Assembly (NCBI GenBank): GCA_021807065.1
Contig: JAKAPO010000107.1
Coordinates: 1 to 7,740 of the forward strand
DNA length: 7,740 nt
Reading direction: 5' to 3'
Origin: a bacterium
GTDB lineage: Bacteria; Vulcanimicrobiota; Vulcanimicrobiia; Vulcanimicrobiales; Vulcanimicrobiaceae
In this document: piece by piece, positions 1 to 6,250 of the stretch
How positions within the stretch are numbered: position 1 is the stretch's first letter
Layout: each line of letters begins with the position of its first letter
The notes under the pieces: generated by a model
Told to the model about the DNA's origin: nothing
The model's input: only the letters and a program-made list of their open reading frames with translations
The model's database searches: none
Program-made: the position numbers and the translations under genes

Positions 1-1
1 G

Positions 2-907
2 AACCTGCGCATCGCGATCGATGCCGCAAAGGGTCGCAGCGAACCGCTGGAGCACGTGCTCTTCTACGGCCCTCCGGGTCTTGGCAAGACGACGCTCGCC
101 GGGCTCATTGCACGCGAGCTGCGCGCGAACTTCCGGCCGACGAGCGGCCCGACGCTCGAGAAACCCAAAGACCTCGTGGGCGTTCTTACCTCTCTCGAAG
201 AGGGCGACGTGCTGTTCATCGACGAGGTGCATCGCCTCGGCGGCGTCGTCGAAGAGTTTCTCTATCCGGCGATGGAGGAGTTTCAAATCGACTTCCTCGT
301 CGACCGCGGCGCATACGCCAAGACGCTGAAACTGCCGCTGAAGCGCTTCACGCTCGTCGGAGCGACGACGCGTGCCGGCATGCTCTCGGCTCCGCTGCGC
401 GAACGCTTCGGCATCGTCGCGCATCTCGACTACTACTCCGTTGAGGCGCTCGACCGCATCGTGAAGCGATCGGCCGGTGTGCTCGGCGTTCCAATCGACG
501 CGGCGGGCGCGCATGCAATCGCTTCGCGCAGCCGCGGCACCCCGCGCATCGCCAACAGACTGTTGCGCCGCGTCCGCGATTACGCGGAAGTGAAAGCCGG
601 GGGCAGAATCACCGCCGAGGTTGCCGATGAGGCGCTGGAACGCGAGGGCGTCGACGGAGCTGGCCTCGACCGGCTCGATCGCGCCTTCCTGCGCACGATC
701 GTCGAGCAATACAAAGGCGGCCCGGTTGGCATCGCCGCGATTGCCGCAACGCTCGCCGAAGATGCCGAAACCCTCGAAGACGTCGTCGAGCCCTATCTCT
801 TGAAGGAAGACTACGTTCGCCGCACCGCGAGCGGACGCAAAGCATCGCCGCTCGCCTATCGCCACCTCGGCGTCGCAACGCAATCTCCCCAAGCGGAGCT
901 CTTTTGA
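2..907 (+). CDS. ruvB: Holliday junction branch-migration ATPase RuvB (5' partial)
   Basis: RuvB is the hexameric AAA+ motor that, with RuvA, drives branch migration of Holliday junctions in the cytoplasm during recombination and repair. The visible 301 residues begin in the conserved stretch just before the P-loop, so roughly the first 35-50 residues lie outside the window (family about 335-350 aa). The Walker A motif GPPGLGKT is at local residues 23-30 and Walker B DEVH at about 74-77. Sensor 1 GATTRAG follows, then the PLRERFG segment and the sensor 2 region RGTPRIANRLLRR. The C-terminal winged helix carries GGPVGIAAIA and ends near RRTASGRKASPLAYRHLG. An internal GTG at 56 lies after conserved sequence and is not the start. 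The stop codon overlaps the TTG start of the next gene. Nothing is degraded. The identification is secure; only the missing N-terminus limits it. Confidence 0.97.
   Translation, partial: NLRIAIDAAKGRSEPLEHVLFYGPPGLGKTTLAGLIARELRANFRPTSGPTLEKPKDLVGVLTSLEEGDVLFIDEVHRLGGVVEEFLYPAMEEFQIDFLVDRGAYAKTLKLPLKRFTLVGATTRAGMLSAPLRERFGIVAHLDYYSVEALDRIVKRSAGVLGVPIDAAGAHAIASRSRGTPRIANRLLRRVRDYAEVKAGGRITAEVADEALEREGVDGAGLDRLDRAFLRTIVEQYKGGPVGIAAIAATLAEDAETLEDVVEPYLLKEDYVRRTASGRKASPLAYRHLGVATQSPQAELF
895..898 (+). promoter_or_regulatory. Shine-Dalgarno GGAG for the TTG start at 904
   Basis: GGAG lies 5 nt before TTG 904, inside the last codons of ruvB. It supports TTG as the start of the SpoIID-like gene, giving a TTGA (904-907) stop/start overlap and translational coupling. 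The protein that results begins with a twin-arginine-like N-terminus, which independently favours this start. Confidence 0.55.
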
Positions 908-1914
908 GACGCGGTGAGTTCTTGACGGCCGCGGCAAGCGCCGCCCTCGCTCGGCGACTCGCGCGCGCCCAGCCATCGATGCCAACGCCGTCACTTCGCG
1001 TCCTGCTCGGCAGAGGCGATGCCCGGGGCACCGCCGGTGGCGGTTTTCAATTCGGAGGCCACAGCTATCGCGGCGGTTTCACGCAAACTCCCAACGGGGA
1101 CGTGATCAACCTCGTGGCGCTCGACGAATACCTCTATAGCGTCGTGCCGCAAGAGATGCCGTCGTCGTGGCCGGCGATGGCGCTGCAACTCCAAGCGATC
1201 TGCTCGCGCACGTTCGTGCTACGTAGACTCGACCCAGGCAAGCCCTACGACATCCTGCCCTCCACCGCCGATCAAGTCTACGAAGGCACCGCAACCGAAA
1301 CGCCGGCAGGGCGCGCCGCGGTCGACGCAACGTCAGGGCTCGTGCTCGCGTATTCCGGGCAGTATGCGAAGGTGGAATATTCATCGTGCTGCGGCGGACA
1401 TACGGAATCGTCTGCAGATGCGTGGGGAGGAGAACCGATCCCCTACCTGATGGGGGTCGTCTGCCCCTATTGCACGCTGTCGCCAGACTACCGATGGGCA
1501 AGCAGCATCCCATTCGCCGTAATCGAGCGCGCCACGGCCCCACGGCTGCGCGGCGCCCGTCTCGAGAGCGTGCGGCTTGCAGCGCGCGATTCCAGCGGAC
1601 GCGCGCGCAGCTTCACGCTCGTGACTTCGCGCGGCTCGGTAAGCATCGCCGCAAACGATCTCCGTCGGGCTCTCGGTCCGCGATACATGCGCAGCGGGCT
1701 GATCTTCTCGCTCGATGCGGCGCAAGATATCGCGCGACTGCAAGGTGGTGGCAGCGGACACGGCGTTGGTCTGTGCCAGTGGGGCGCGCGTGGTATCGCA
1801 CTCTTAAGCGGCTCCCTTGCGGGCGCCGCGAACTTTTACTTCCCCGGTACGCAGATCGCGCCGTGGACGAGCGTCTCGTCGCAGCTTACGACTACCAGCT
1901 CCCGAAGGAGCTAA
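904..1914 (+). CDS. SpoIID/LytB domain protein, probable peptidoglycan lytic enzyme with Tat-like signal
   Basis: The 336-aa product matches the SpoIID/LytB (amidase enhancer) family, whose best-known member, SpoIID, is a lytic transglycosylase that cleaves glycan strands outside the cytoplasmic membrane. Visible family marks are LDEYLYSVVPQEMPSSWP (residues 73-90, with E84 at the position of the catalytic glutamate), the A-x-CSRTF stretch near 98-104, QVYEG at 124-128, SSCCGGHTES at 160-169 and the C-terminal GHGVGLCQWGARG at 285-297. The N-terminus MRRGEFLTAAASAALA resembles a twin-arginine signal (RRGEFL plus an Ala-rich core), so export by Tat is inferred. Cys162, Cys163, His166 and the CPYC pair at 187-190 could bind a metal, as described for clostridial SpoIID. 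It is wedged between ruvB and queA with overlaps at both ends. Its presence alone does not prove sporulation, because SpoIID homologues occur in non-sporulating bacteria. Confidence 0.9.
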   Translation: MRRGEFLTAAASAALARRLARAQPSMPTPSLRVLLGRGDARGTAGGGFQFGGHSYRGGFTQTPNGDVINLVALDEYLYSVVPQEMPSSWPAMALQLQAICSRTFVLRRLDPGKPYDILPSTADQVYEGTATETPAGRAAVDATSGLVLAYSGQYAKVEYSSCCGGHTESSADAWGGEPIPYLMGVVCPYCTLSPDYRWASSIPFAVIERATAPRLRGARLESVRLAARDSSGRARSFTLVTSRGSVSIAANDLRRALGPRYMRSGLIFSLDAAQDIARLQGGGSGHGVGLCQWGARGIALLSGSLAGAANFYFPGTQIAPWTSVSSQLTTTSSRRS

Positions 1915-2939
1915 TCGCTCAGCGCCCGGCGGAGCGTCGCGACGCATCGAGGCTAATGCTCGTGCGCGACGATCTCTTTGAAGATCACGTCTTCTCGGAG
2001 CTGCCGCAACTCTTGCGCGAAGGCGACCTTCTCGTGCTGAATGAGACGCGCGTGATCCCAGCGCGCCTCTTCGCGCATCGCACCACCGGCGCGCGTGTAG
2101 AGCTACTACTCGTTTCCGATGCCGAGCGCGCCGAAGGAAGTGCATCGAGACACTACCGCGCCCTCCTCCGCCCGAGCAAACGCGTCCGCGAAGGCGAGCG
2201 TCTCACTTTTCGCGCCGGGGAAGACGAACTGGGATTCGCGATCGTCGGCGCGTCGCATCCCGAAGGAGTGCGTGACATCGAACTGCGCGTCTCCCTACCC
2301 CTTGACACGTTTTTCGAACGCGCCGGGCGGTTACCCCTGCCACCCTACATCCACAATGAATCCGACGAGGCGCAACGCCGCTACCAAACGGTCTTTGCAC
2401 GAATCCCCGGAAGCATCGCCGCGCCTACTGCAGCGTTGCACTTTACGTCGGAACTCCTCGACGAGCTCGCTCGCCGTGGAATCGAGGTCGCGGAGCTATC
2501 ACTGGATGTAGGTCTGGGAACCTTTGCCCCCGTGCGCGGCGAGCATATTGACGGACATCGGATGCACGCCGAGCACTACAACGTCCCGCAGGATACCGCC
2601 GAACGTATCACCCTCGCGCGACAAGCGGCGCGCCGCGTCGTCGCCGTCGGCACGACGGTTGTGCGAGCGCTGGAAGGCTGCGTCGTGGAACACGGAACGT
2701 TGCGGCCTTGCGAGGGTAGCACGTCACTCTTCATCACGCCGGGTTTCCGCTTCCGCGTCGTCGATGCCATGATCACGAACTTCCACCTACCACGCTCGAC
2801 CTTGCTCATGCTGGTGAGCGCCTTCGCGGGACGCGAGCGAATGCTGCGCGCCTACCGTGCGGCGCTGGAACGACGCTACCGCTTTCTTTCCTTCGGCGAC
2901 GCGATGCTGCTCGAGCCGGCGCTCGCGCCGAAAGTCTGA
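1863..2939 (+). CDS. queA: S-adenosylmethionine:tRNA ribosyltransferase-isomerase QueA
   Basis: QueA transfers and isomerises the ribose of SAM onto preQ1-modified tRNA to give epoxyqueuosine, the penultimate step of queuosine synthesis, in the cytoplasm. The 358-aa length matches the family (E. coli 356). Family blocks in order: YDYQLPKELIAQRP (9-22), NETRVIPARLF (60-70), LLRPSKRV near 101-108, RLPLPPYI (156-163), IAAPTAALHFT (185-195), LDVGLGTFAPV (214-224), HRMHAEHY (232-239), AVGTTVVRALE (261-271), MITNFHLPRSTLLMLVSAF (303-321) and RFLSFGDAML (340-349). GTG 1863 is chosen because it is the nearest in-frame start before the conserved N-terminal block; later ATGs would remove that block, and the open frame back to 1386 is only a shadow of the SpoIID gene. 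The start lies 52 nt inside spoIID, without a clear Shine-Dalgarno, which suggests coupling. tgt does not follow. Confidence 0.96.
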   Translation: MDERLVAAYDYQLPKELIAQRPAERRDASRLMLVRDDLFEDHVFSELPQLLREGDLLVLNETRVIPARLFAHRTTGARVELLLVSDAERAEGSASRHYRALLRPSKRVREGERLTFRAGEDELGFAIVGASHPEGVRDIELRVSLPLDTFFERAGRLPLPPYIHNESDEAQRRYQTVFARIPGSIAAPTAALHFTSELLDELARRGIEVAELSLDVGLGTFAPVRGEHIDGHRMHAEHYNVPQDTAERITLARQAARRVVAVGTTVVRALEGCVVEHGTLRPCEGSTSLFITPGFRFRVVDAMITNFHLPRSTLLMLVSAFAGRERMLRAYRAALERRYRFLSFGDAMLLEPALAPKV

Positions 2940-2940
2940 C

Positions 2941-2955
2941 CATGCGCGCATGCGC
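2941..2955. promoter_or_regulatory. Overlapping palindromes upstream of the oxidoreductase promoter
   Basis: CATGCGCGCATG (2941-2952) is a perfect 12-bp palindrome, and it overlaps the perfect 10-bp palindrome GCGCATGCGC (2946-2955). They sit directly between the queA stop and the TTGACA box at 2958. The placement would suit a dimeric repressor or activator site. No regulator is encoded nearby, and alternating GC tracts make such palindromes easier to form by chance, so the operator role is a guess. Confidence 0.3.
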
Positions 2956-2957
2956 CG

Positions 2958-2988
2958 TTGACATCGCTGGGCGTTACGACGATATACC
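2958..2988 (+). promoter_or_regulatory. Candidate sigma-70-type promoter for a leaderless transcript
   Basis: A perfect -35 TTGACA lies at 2958-2963. The -10 candidate is TATACC (2983-2988, spacer 19) or, shifted by two, GATATA (2981-2986, spacer 17). The GTG start codon at 2995 begins 6 nt after TATACC, so transcription would begin at or within a couple of bases of the start codon. No Shine-Dalgarno lies in between. The oxidoreductase is therefore probably transcribed separately from queA and made from a leaderless message. Confidence 0.5.
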
Positions 2989-2994
2989 TCTGCA

Positions 2995-4005
2995 GTGAAG
3001 GCCGTTCTTTTCGTCCATTACGGCGATCCGGACGTTTTGTACGTCGGTGAAGCGACCGAACCGGTTCTCAAGGCGGACGAAGTTCTCGTCCGCGTCGAGG
3101 CTGCAGGCGTATCGCGCGCCGATATCATGCAGCGTCAGGGAAACTATCCGCCGCCACCCGGTGCGTCGGATATCCTCGGCCTCGACGTCGCGGGCACAGT
3201 AGAAGAGGTAGGACCCGATGTCACCGCGTGGCACCGCGGCGATCGCGTCTGCGCCCTTGTCAACGGAGGCGGCTATGCAGAGCTTGTCACGGTGCCAGAG
3301 GGCCAAGTACTGCCGATCCCCGAAGGCTGGAGTGCTCTCGAGGCAACAACTCTGCCCGAGAACGGTTTCACTGTCTTCGACAACATGGTAACACGTGGGC
3401 GATTGCGCTCCGGCGAAGCCGTGCTCGTTCATGGCGGCACCAGCGGCATTGGGTCAACTGCGATCATGTTCGCGCGCGCCATCGGCGCACGCGTGATCGC
3501 AACGGCCGGCACCCCGGAGAAGTGCGAAGCCTGCCTGCGCATCGGCGCGCAATGCGCTATCGACTACACGCGTCAAGACTTCGCAGAGGAAACACTCCGC
3601 TTCACCGCCGGCCGCGGCGCCGACGTCGTTGTCGATATCGTTTGCGGTGAGTACATTACGCGCGATATCCGCGCGCTTGCGACGGACGGCCGCATCGCCT
3701 GCATCGCGGTTCAAGGTGGTGTCAGTGCCGAAATTAACATCGCGTCGCTCATGCGGAAGCGCGGGACGATATTAGGAACCTCACTCCGTCCGCGCACTTC
3801 GGTGGAAAAAGCGGCGATCGCAACGGCGCTACGCGAAACCATCTGGCCGCTTTTTCCCGCTCGCGACCTCATCAGGCCGCTCGTGGACAGCGTCTACACG
3901 TTCGCCGACGCCGCGGCAGCCCACAAACGCATGGAAGCGTCGGCTCACATCGGAAAGATCGTTCTGGTCCCCAGCGACCAACGCGCCGCTGTTGTTCATA
4001 CGTAA
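2995..4005 (+). CDS. PIG3-family NAD(P)H quinone oxidoreductase (zinc-independent MDR)
   Basis: This 336-aa protein belongs to the medium-chain dehydrogenase/reductase superfamily, PIG3/TP53I3-like quinone oxidoreductases, which reduce quinones with NADPH in the cytoplasm. The hallmark stretch RADIMQRQGNYPPPPGASDI is at 41-60 and is followed by LGLDVAGTVEEVG (61-73) and GDRVCALVNGGGYAE (82-96). The nucleotide-binding Rossmann motif HGGTSGIG is at 146-153, and GTSLRPRTSVEKAAI (261-275) is a PIG3-type C-terminal mark. The catalytic-zinc ligands of alcohol dehydrogenases are not evident. GTG 2995 is taken because the protein then starts directly at the MKAVLF strand typical of the family, just downstream of a good promoter. 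The gene is 55 nt after queA, so it is probably an independent unit. The physiological substrate cannot be told from the sequence. Confidence 0.93.
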   Translation: MKAVLFVHYGDPDVLYVGEATEPVLKADEVLVRVEAAGVSRADIMQRQGNYPPPPGASDILGLDVAGTVEEVGPDVTAWHRGDRVCALVNGGGYAELVTVPEGQVLPIPEGWSALEATTLPENGFTVFDNMVTRGRLRSGEAVLVHGGTSGIGSTAIMFARAIGARVIATAGTPEKCEACLRIGAQCAIDYTRQDFAEETLRFTAGRGADVVVDIVCGEYITRDIRALATDGRIACIAVQGGVSAEINIASLMRKRGTILGTSLRPRTSVEKAAIATALRETIWPLFPARDLIRPLVDSVYTFADAAAAHKRMEASAHIGKIVLVPSDQRAAVVHT

Positions 4006-4056
4006 TCTTCACGCTTCGCATACTCTCACCACGTAGCAATTCGCACGGAACGTGGG

Positions 4057-4062
4057 TACGCT
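4057..4062 (+). promoter_or_regulatory. Candidate -10 box TACGCT for a leaderless transcript
   Basis: TACGCT fits the TAnnnT pattern and ends 6 nt before GTG 4069, the same distance as at the preceding gene. No Shine-Dalgarno lies between. The -35 partner is weak: TAGCAA at 4034-4039 with a 17-nt spacer matches TTGACA at only three positions. Taken alone the box is weak evidence; the repeated spacing is what makes it worth listing. Confidence 0.3.
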
Positions 4063-4068
4063 TGGCGT

Positions 4069-4545
4069 GTGCGCAGGCTGGTACCCGCGGTTATGGCCTT
4101 TCTCCTTCTGGTCTCAGGGTGCAACAATCCACTTCCGCCGGCCCCGCCGTCGGCGCTCAACCATGCGACGTTGCTCGACCTCGTGAGTCAAGCGGCGGAC
4201 GACAACCACGTGAAGGCGGCGCTCGTCTTCGCCGTGCTTGAGGCTGAATCGGGAGGAAATCCAAACGCGGTCTCCCCGCACGGTGCGATGGGATTGATGC
4301 AACTCATGCCCGCGACGATGGCGGCTTGCGGGCTTCGCCAGCCATTCGATCCGCGCGGCAACCTCGAATGTGGGGCTTCGTACCTCTCCCAGATGCTTGC
4401 GCGCTTCCACGACGTCGCGCTTGCGGTGGCCGCATACAATGCTGGGCCCGAGGCAGTAGCTACGGCGCACGGCGTTCCGCCCAAATCGCAGAGCTACGTC
4501 ACTCGAGTGCTAACGCTGTACCGAAGCTTCGCCGCGGCTCCTTAA
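4069..4545 (+). CDS. Small lipoprotein lytic transglycosylase (SLT domain)
   Basis: The 158-aa product is a compact lysozyme-like lytic transglycosylase that would cleave peptidoglycan in the cell envelope. Residues 1-18 form a lipoprotein signal: MRR, the hydrophobic core AVMAFLLL, then the lipobox VSGC with the lipidated cysteine at 18. A Pro-rich spacer (21-28) follows. The SLT domain holds the catalytic glutamate E60 in EAESGGNPNA, then SPHGAMGLMQLMPAT (69-83) and AVAAYNAGP (119-127), all standard for the Slt70/MltE fold. Cys87 and Cys101 could form a disulfide outside the membrane; this is inference. The signal peptide begins exactly at GTG 4069, which supports that start. The gene lies 63 nt after the oxidoreductase and converges with the transporter gene. 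With the SpoIID-like protein it is the second cell-wall lytic enzyme here, but nothing shows that they work together. Confidence 0.92.
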   Translation: MRRLVPAVMAFLLLVSGCNNPLPPAPPSALNHATLLDLVSQAADDNHVKAALVFAVLEAESGGNPNAVSPHGAMGLMQLMPATMAACGLRQPFDPRGNLECGASYLSQMLARFHDVALAVAAYNAGPEAVATAHGVPPKSQSYVTRVLTLYRSFAAAP

Positions 4546-4575
4546 CCCGGCTTAGTCGTCGGAAAGCCAGGGGTT
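4544..4575. terminator. Stem-loop between convergent genes, possible terminator
   Basis: AACCCGGCTT (4544-4553) pairs with AAGCC (4564-4568) and GGGTT (4571-4575): 10 bp with a 2-nt bulge (A4569, G4570) and a 10-nt loop. The 5' arm overlaps the TAA stop of the lytic transglycosylase (4543-4545). No T-run follows on either strand, so it is not a classical intrinsic terminator. Its position between convergent 3' ends is the main argument for a role in termination or 3'-end stability. Confidence 0.4.
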
Positions 4576-4597
4576 CAACTGGTGCTCGTATACACCG

Positions 4598-5866
4598 CTA
4601 GCGGATCGACTTCGCCCGCGTACCCGGAGCCGCGAGTTTATCATACGACCAGAGTAGCGCTGCCGTCAGTACGCCGACGCCGGCCACGATGGGCCAAATC
4701 GCCGCCGGCTGGCGCTTAACCGCGCCGAACTGCTGGAGAAGCATGCCGCCGAACCAACCGCCGACGAGTGACCCGATACCGATCGGGAGAAACGCAAAGC
4801 CCATATACGTCCCTTGTTGCCCAGACGGCGCAAGGCGCGAGATGTACTCGTAATAGCGCGGCGATTGTGTGACCTCGCCGAGTGCGACGAGCACGAGACT
4901 TAGCACCGCCATGATCACGCTGCCCTTTGCGCCTATGACGAGCCACCCAAGCGAGGTGAGCAGCGTGCCGAGCATGATAGCCGCAAAGGATGGAATCCTG
5001 CGCGTGAGCGCATTCACCGCAACGGTCAGCATGATGACCATGAGCGGGTCGGTGATGAGGATCATCGCCGTATTGGCTTTGGGATTCACGTAGTCGTGAA
5101 TGTAGATGGGGAGGATGAGAAACTGTTGCCAGTAGACGACCCAGTAGCCGGAGAAGATGAGGAGAAACAGCACGAAGCGGCCATTGCGCAAGACGGTGAA
5201 AAGATCGCGCCAGACGCGAGATGGCTGGGCGTGCGATGCGGTGGCTTCCGCGCGCGGCTCTTTGAAGAAGACGAGCACGACGAAGAACATCAGGAAGACA
5301 CTGAGTGCGGCGATCGTAAAGACGGCTTGCGGCGCAAGCCGGTCGTGCAGCCATCCGGCAAGAAACGGGCCGGCGGTGCTTCCGATGTTGACCATCGTGT
5401 AGTAGATGGCATAGCCGACGGAACGAACGTGTTCGCGCGAGGCCTTCGCCGTCGTTCCGACGACCGAGGGCTTCACGAGCGCGACGCCGAGCGCCGGTAA
5501 GAAGAGGATGACGCCCGCGAGAAGTCCGAGCGGTACAATCCCGCGAATCGGTGCGAGCCATGGCGCGCCGATCGATCCGACGAGAAGATACGCGCACGTG
5601 AGAATGAAATAAGCGGCGGAGAGCGCACGCCGAAAACCGATGCGGTCTGCAAGAGCGCCGCCGAAAATCGCCATAACCCAGACGGCACCGCCGAAAATCC
5701 CGCTAAGGCTCGCCGCCTCCGAACTCGGGAAATGCAGCGTTTCGTTCAAATAGAGCGCGAGCGTCGAAAAGACGGCGTAGTAGGAGAGCCGTTCGAAGAT
5801 TTCGCTGATGTTCGCCACCCAAAACGGGCGGTCGAAGCCGTGACGAATATCCCGCAGGCGACGCAC
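4598..5866 (-). CDS. POT-like MFS transporter (12-TM type)
   Basis: The 422-residue hydrophobic protein is a Major Facilitator Superfamily transporter with marks of the POT/PTR branch, which imports di- and tripeptides with protons across the cytoplasmic membrane. The TM1 motif E22-x-x-E25-R26-L-S-Y-Y matches the POT ExxERFxYY signature. GGALADRIGFRR (69-80) is the MFS loop 2-3 motif, K132-P133 falls where POTs have a TM4 lysine, YYTMVNIGSTAGP (155-167) resembles the TM5 signature and LGE (329-331) recalls the TM10 glutamate. A central loop of about 200-225 separates the two halves. Typical bacterial POTs have about 460-500 residues and 14 helices; this one seems to have 12, so peptide as substrate is only probable. 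GTG 5866 is the only start before an in-frame TAA at 5888-5890. It is transcribed away from a 384-nt gap that may hold its leader. Confidence 0.85.
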   Translation of the reverse strand: MRRLRDIRHGFDRPFWVANISEIFERLSYYAVFSTLALYLNETLHFPSSEAASLSGIFGGAVWVMAIFGGALADRIGFRRALSAAYFILTCAYLLVGSIGAPWLAPIRGIVPLGLLAGVILFLPALGVALVKPSVVGTTAKASREHVRSVGYAIYYTMVNIGSTAGPFLAGWLHDRLAPQAVFTIAALSVFLMFFVVLVFFKEPRAEATASHAQPSRVWRDLFTVLRNGRFVLFLLIFSGYWVVYWQQFLILPIYIHDYVNPKANTAMILITDPLMVIMLTVAVNALTRRIPSFAAIMLGTLLTSLGWLVIGAKGSVIMAVLSLVLVALGEVTQSPRYYEYISRLAPSGQQGTYMGFAFLPIGIGSLVGGWFGGMLLQQFGAVKRQPAAIWPIVAGVGVLTAALLWSYDKLAAPGTRAKSIR

Positions 5867-6250
5867 GCCCGGTCGTTCGACGCGCTCTTATCGGGTGCAT
5901 TTCATGCGCATCACGCAGTAGTCCACAGAACCGAGCCCCGTTGGGTTATCCCATCCGGGTGCTGCGGAACTTGGGACGCCGTTGCTTCCAATAGCAAAAA
6001 TGGAGTAAGCAACCGACTCGGAGGCTGCTCATGCGCGCGCGGCGGTCCCCGCGGGCTATCGCGCGTAGGGACTTCATCAGTTGGATCGATTCAGCCAAAC
6101 AACCAGAGACGCGCAAACGCCGCATCGAGAGAGTCTGCGCTCCACTCGCGGCCGGAAAGAAGCATCGTTAGTGGCCAGGAAGCGAACCGTTACCGCGCGG
6201 TTTCAGTTATCCCCCGTTGAACTCACGCGTCGGTTCTGTACGTCTGCAGT
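5867..6250. other. 384-nt non-coding gap with inverted repeats; possible structured leader of the transporter gene
   Basis: No convincing protein is encoded between the isomerase stop and the transporter start. Perfect 10-bp inverted repeats ACAGAACCGA (5925-5934) and TCGGTTCTGT (6230-6239) enclose the segment. Inside are several hairpins. The first is CCCG-T-TGGG-TTAT-CCCA-TC-CGGG (5937-5959). The second pairs GTTGCTT and CCA (5981-5990) with TGGA and AAGCAAC (6001-6013) around an A-rich loop. The third is GTCCC-CGCG paired with CGCG and GGGAC (6045-6072). The fourth is CCACT/AGTGG (6142-6174). CCGAG (5931-5935) can alternatively pair with CTCGG (6017-6021), competing with the outer repeat. 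As minus-strand RNA it would be a long 5' leader of the transporter. I could not match it to tmRNA, RNase P, SRP, 6S or a known riboswitch. No strong promoter was seen. GC-rich sequence forms hairpins easily, so this is only a candidate. Confidence 0.35.

Noticed and set aside
1386..1862. Long open frame upstream of and in frame with queA
   Set aside because: It lies wholly opposite the strongly conserved SpoIID frame and its translation is Arg-rich with no family resemblance; QueA similarity begins only after GTG 1863.
5096..5500. Plus-strand acidic open frame antisense to the transporter
   Set aside because: It is the mirror of the transporter coding frame; the Asp/Glu/Arg bias is what antisense reading of that GC-rich gene gives.
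6044..6080. Hammerhead-like core CTGATGA on the minus strand (6080-6074) followed by a GTCCC/GGGAC stem
   Set aside because: The obligatory GAAA after stem II is absent (the sequence continues with C and G) and no matching cleavage-site stems are seen.
6150..6176. GGCCGGAAAGAAGCA, slightly like the SRP RNA tip
   Set aside because: The CAGG part and the symmetric helices of SRP RNA are missing; the match is short.
5936..6219. CCCCGTTG and GTTATCCC each occur twice (5936-5952 and 6206-6219, in swapped order), some resembling DnaA boxes
   Set aside because: The TTATCCC cores differ from TTATCCACA at the key 3' positions, and there is no AT-rich unwinding region or nearby dnaA/dnaN; most likely chance in C-rich sequence.
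5732..6220. Plus-strand open frame of 162 codons covering much of the non-coding gap
   Set aside because: It is antisense to the start of the transporter gene, has no ribosome site, and the translation looks random with no motif or hydrophobic pattern.
5925..6239. A 315-bp segment with 10-bp terminal inverted repeats as a miniature mobile element
   Set aside because: No target-site duplication flanks the repeats (left flank GTCC, right flank ACGT) and no second copy is present, so a transposon origin is not supported here.
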